From contig NZ_LFMW01000017.1 in NCBI RefSeq assembly GCF_001050345.1, positions 124,001-188,000 on the forward strand: a stretch of 64,000 nucleotides of DNA, in the 5' to 3' direction. The DNA is from Pseudomonas fildesensis (GTDB taxonomy: Bacteria > Pseudomonadota > Gammaproteobacteria > Pseudomonadales > Pseudomonadaceae). The notes below the pieces were generated by a model, which searched no databases, was not told the DNA's origin, and worked only from the letters and a program-made list of their open reading frames with translations. The number at the start of each line of letters is the position of its first letter. Position 1 is the first letter of the stretch. This document shows positions 60,143 through 64,000 of the stretch, one piece after another. The position numbers and the translations under genes were made by a program.

Positions 60143-61006
60143 TCAGATCGGTGACATTTCCTGCGCCAACCCCAGAAACGCCGCCGGCAACCGAGCGCTT
60201 TTTCTTTCCTTGAGGCAGTACAAATACTCAGGAATCTGCGGCGCATTCTCGATGGTCAGTACCCGCAACTGAGGGTCATGGGGCACTTCCTGGCGGGCGA
60301 TGATGCTGATACCGATGTTGCGCAGCACCGCTTCACGGATCGACTCACGACTGCCGATTTCCAGCAGCGGCCCGTAACTCACACCGGCACCCTGCAACAT
60401 CTCTTCGGTCAACCGTCGCGTGGTGGAACCCGCTTCGCGCATCAACAAGGTGTGCCCGGCCAACGCCGTCAGAGGCACAGGGTCAAGCGTGGCCAAGGGG
60501 TGATTGCGATGCACCGCCAGCACCAGTGGATCAGTGCCCAGCACTCGACGAATCAGGCGAGGGTCTTCCAGCAACTGCGAGGACGCGGCCACGTCGACAC
60601 GGTAATCGTCCAACGCTTCGAGCACCTGCTGGGAGTTGCCGATTTCCACCGACACCTCCACCTGGGGCAGGCGTTCGCGGAAGGCTTTGACCAGGTCGAG
60701 AATGTAGTACGGCGCCGTTGCGGCAATCCTCAATGCACCCTGGACCTGGCCACTGTTGCGCAGGAAAAACTCGATGTCCGCTTCCTGCTGCAACAGCGTC
60801 TTGACCATCGGCACCAGCCGCGCGCCTTCGTCACTGACGGTGAGTCGACGGCCGCCACGATAGAAAAGCTCAACGCCGTACTGGCTTTCCAGATTGCGAA
60901 TCTGGGTGGTCACCGTGGGCTGGCTCAGGCCGAGTTTTTTCGCCGCCTGGGTAATGCTGCCCAGGCGGGCAACCATGAAAAACGCCTTCAGCTCGGCACT
61001 CAGCAC
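60143..61006 (-). CDS. LysR-type regulator of the aminoethylphosphonate cluster
   Basis: A 287-aa LysR regulator. The helix-turn-helix is ELKAFFMVARLGSITQAAKKLGLSQPTVTTQIRNLESQYGVELFYRGGRRLTVSDEGARL; the effector domain follows. Homologues regularly stand by aminoethylphosphonate transporter and degradation genes, so it likely activates them when the substrate is present. Start is GTG 61006 with GAGGG upstream. Its start is 16 bases from the P-type ATPase stop, so read-through from that gene is possible. Confidence 0.87.
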   Translation of the reverse strand: MLSAELKAFFMVARLGSITQAAKKLGLSQPTVTTQIRNLESQYGVELFYRGGRRLTVSDEGARLVPMVKTLLQQEADIEFFLRNSGQVQGALRIAATAPYYILDLVKAFRERLPQVEVSVEIGNSQQVLEALDDYRVDVAASSQLLEDPRLIRRVLGTDPLVLAVHRNHPLATLDPVPLTALAGHTLLMREAGSTTRRLTEEMLQGAGVSYGPLLEIGSRESIREAVLRNIGISIIARQEVPHDPQLRVLTIENAPQIPEYLYCLKERKSARLPAAFLGLAQEMSPI

Positions 61007-61022
61007 ACCACCCTCTCGTCAT

Positions 61023-63335
<2,313 letters not shown>

Positions 63336-63372
63336 CAGGTCGCGTCCGTAAGGTGCCTGTTGCCAAGTAAAG

Positions 63373-63397
63373 ACCCTGTAGCCACTATAGGGTCAAG
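63373..63397. promoter_or_regulatory. MerR-type (CadR/PbrR) operator-promoter
   Basis: ACCCT and AGGGT arms (63374-63378 and 63390-63394) form the usual MerR-family dyad. On the minus strand a -35 TTGACC and a -10 TTTACT are 19 bases apart, the long spacer typical of promoters untwisted by MerR regulators. It can serve cadA and, divergently, the regulator. Confidence 0.85.
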
Positions 63398-63420
63398 CAC
63401 CCATTTGGAGATTGCTGCAA

Positions 63421-63860
63421 TGAAGATCGGCGAACTGGCCAAACTGACCGAATGCCCGGTGGAAACCATCCGTTATTACGAGAAGGAAGGCCTGCTGCCG
63501 CCCCCGGCGCGCACGGACGCCAACTACCGCGTGTACACCCAGGCGCACACCGAGCGGCTGATCTTTATCCGCAATTGCCGCAGCCTCGACATGACCCTGG
63601 AAGAAATCCGCAGCCTGCTCAGCCTGCGCGACAGCCCCCAGGACCAGTGCGAAAACGTGAATGCGTTGATCGACGAGCATATCCACCATGTGAAAGCGCG
63701 GATCGATGGGCTATTGGCGTTGCAGGACCAATTGCTGGACCTGCGCCAACGCTGCGGCGGCGGGGATCATTGCGGGATTTTGCAGCGGCTGGAAGTCAGC
63801 GGCAGTGTTGCCGCCAGCGAGGCTGAGCCTTCGCACGTGGGCAGAAGCCATGGCCATTAA
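63421..63860 (+). CDS. cadR: MerR-family metal regulator CadR
   Basis: A 146-aa MerR regulator of the CadR/PbrR type. The HTH is MKIGELAKLTECPVETIRYYEKEGLLPPPARTDANYRVY. Conserved metal cysteines appear in FIRNCRSLDM (about residue 77), DQCENVN (about 112) and GGGDHCGIL (about 119-123); the C-terminus ends His-rich GRSHGH. It activates the divergent P-type ATPase when Cd, Pb or Zn binds. Confidence 0.93.
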
Positions 63861-63884
63861 TTTGAAGTGGTAACCGAATCAAAC

Positions 63885-63995
63885 TGTGGGAGGGGCGGTG
63901 CGACGATTCGACTTGCTCCCGATGGCGGAGTTTCAGCCACCAAATACTTAGCTGATCCACCGCTATCGGGAGCAAGCCCCCTCCCACACAAGCCC
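63885..63995. repeat. Paired inverted REP element
   Basis: CTGTGGGAGGGGCGGTGCGACG... and its partner CGGGAGCAAGCCCCCTCCCACACAAG face each other near 63886-63920 and 63966-63992. It lies downstream of cadR, to the end of the window. Confidence 0.8.
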
Positions 63996-64000
63996 GCACC

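Overview
The window reads as a chromosomal segment of a fluorescent Pseudomonas, most likely P. fluorescens group. The grounds are high GC content, dense coding on both strands, Pseudomonas-type REP hairpins between genes, and many recognisable Pseudomonas gene sets. Examples are pchP, a block syntenic with P. aeruginosa PA2652-PA2659 (recalled, not searched), tlpQ, codB/pucR/codA, folA and cadA/cadR. No rRNA, tRNA, phage, integrase or CRISPR array was seen.

Layout. 0-10 kb: end of a permease, selenium genes (selD, mnmH), a TerC protein, a small lipoprotein, nhaR, an MFS pump, sstT, DUF1993, yceH and a shikimate dehydrogenase-like gene. 10-14 kb: small proteins, an AI-2E family permease and trhP. 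13.8-22.1 kb: malate-type chemoreceptor, Na+/H+ antiporter-family carrier, TlpQ-like chemoreceptor, then a coupled PepSY-PepSY-regulator-kinase operon like BqsRS/CarRS with a matching operator upstream. 22-28 kb: patatin-like lipase, queD and a cytosine uptake/deamination set. 28-33.6 kb: a type VI secretion cargo island (vgrG, DUF4123 adaptor, lipoprotein, class 3 lipase). 33.9-36.4 kb: a DapF-like protein with both catalytic cysteines changed to serine, and an MFS transporter.

36.4-39.7 kb is the most unusual part. Two related proteins share an alpha-helical/acidic-loop repeat, and one carries a PDPC Cys-Pro tandem repeat. Each is preceded by a full match to the HrpL-dependent hrp box, so they look like type III secretion substrates although no secretion apparatus lies in the window. 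Next to them is a deletion scar that joins the start of a FecI-type sigma factor to the end of a TonB-dependent receptor.

39.7-50 kb: an SDR/GH15 pair, an intact sigma/anti-sigma/TonB-receptor iron operon, phosphorylcholine phosphatase, a cystine carrier and a RelBE-type toxin-antitoxin pair. 50-54 kb: folA, a DUF2868/DUF3482-GTPase pair and a cytosolic protein with four Ca-binding-like loops. 54.3-61 kb: a 2-aminoethylphosphonate uptake and catabolism operon whose permease is broken by a one-base homopolymer insertion, with its LysR regulator. 61-64 kb: a His-rich CadA-type P-type ATPase divergent from its MerR regulator across a shared MerR-type promoter.

The theme is environmental sensing, nutrient scavenging (Se, Fe, phosphonate, choline phosphate, pyrimidines) and interaction with other cells by type VI and probably type III cargo.
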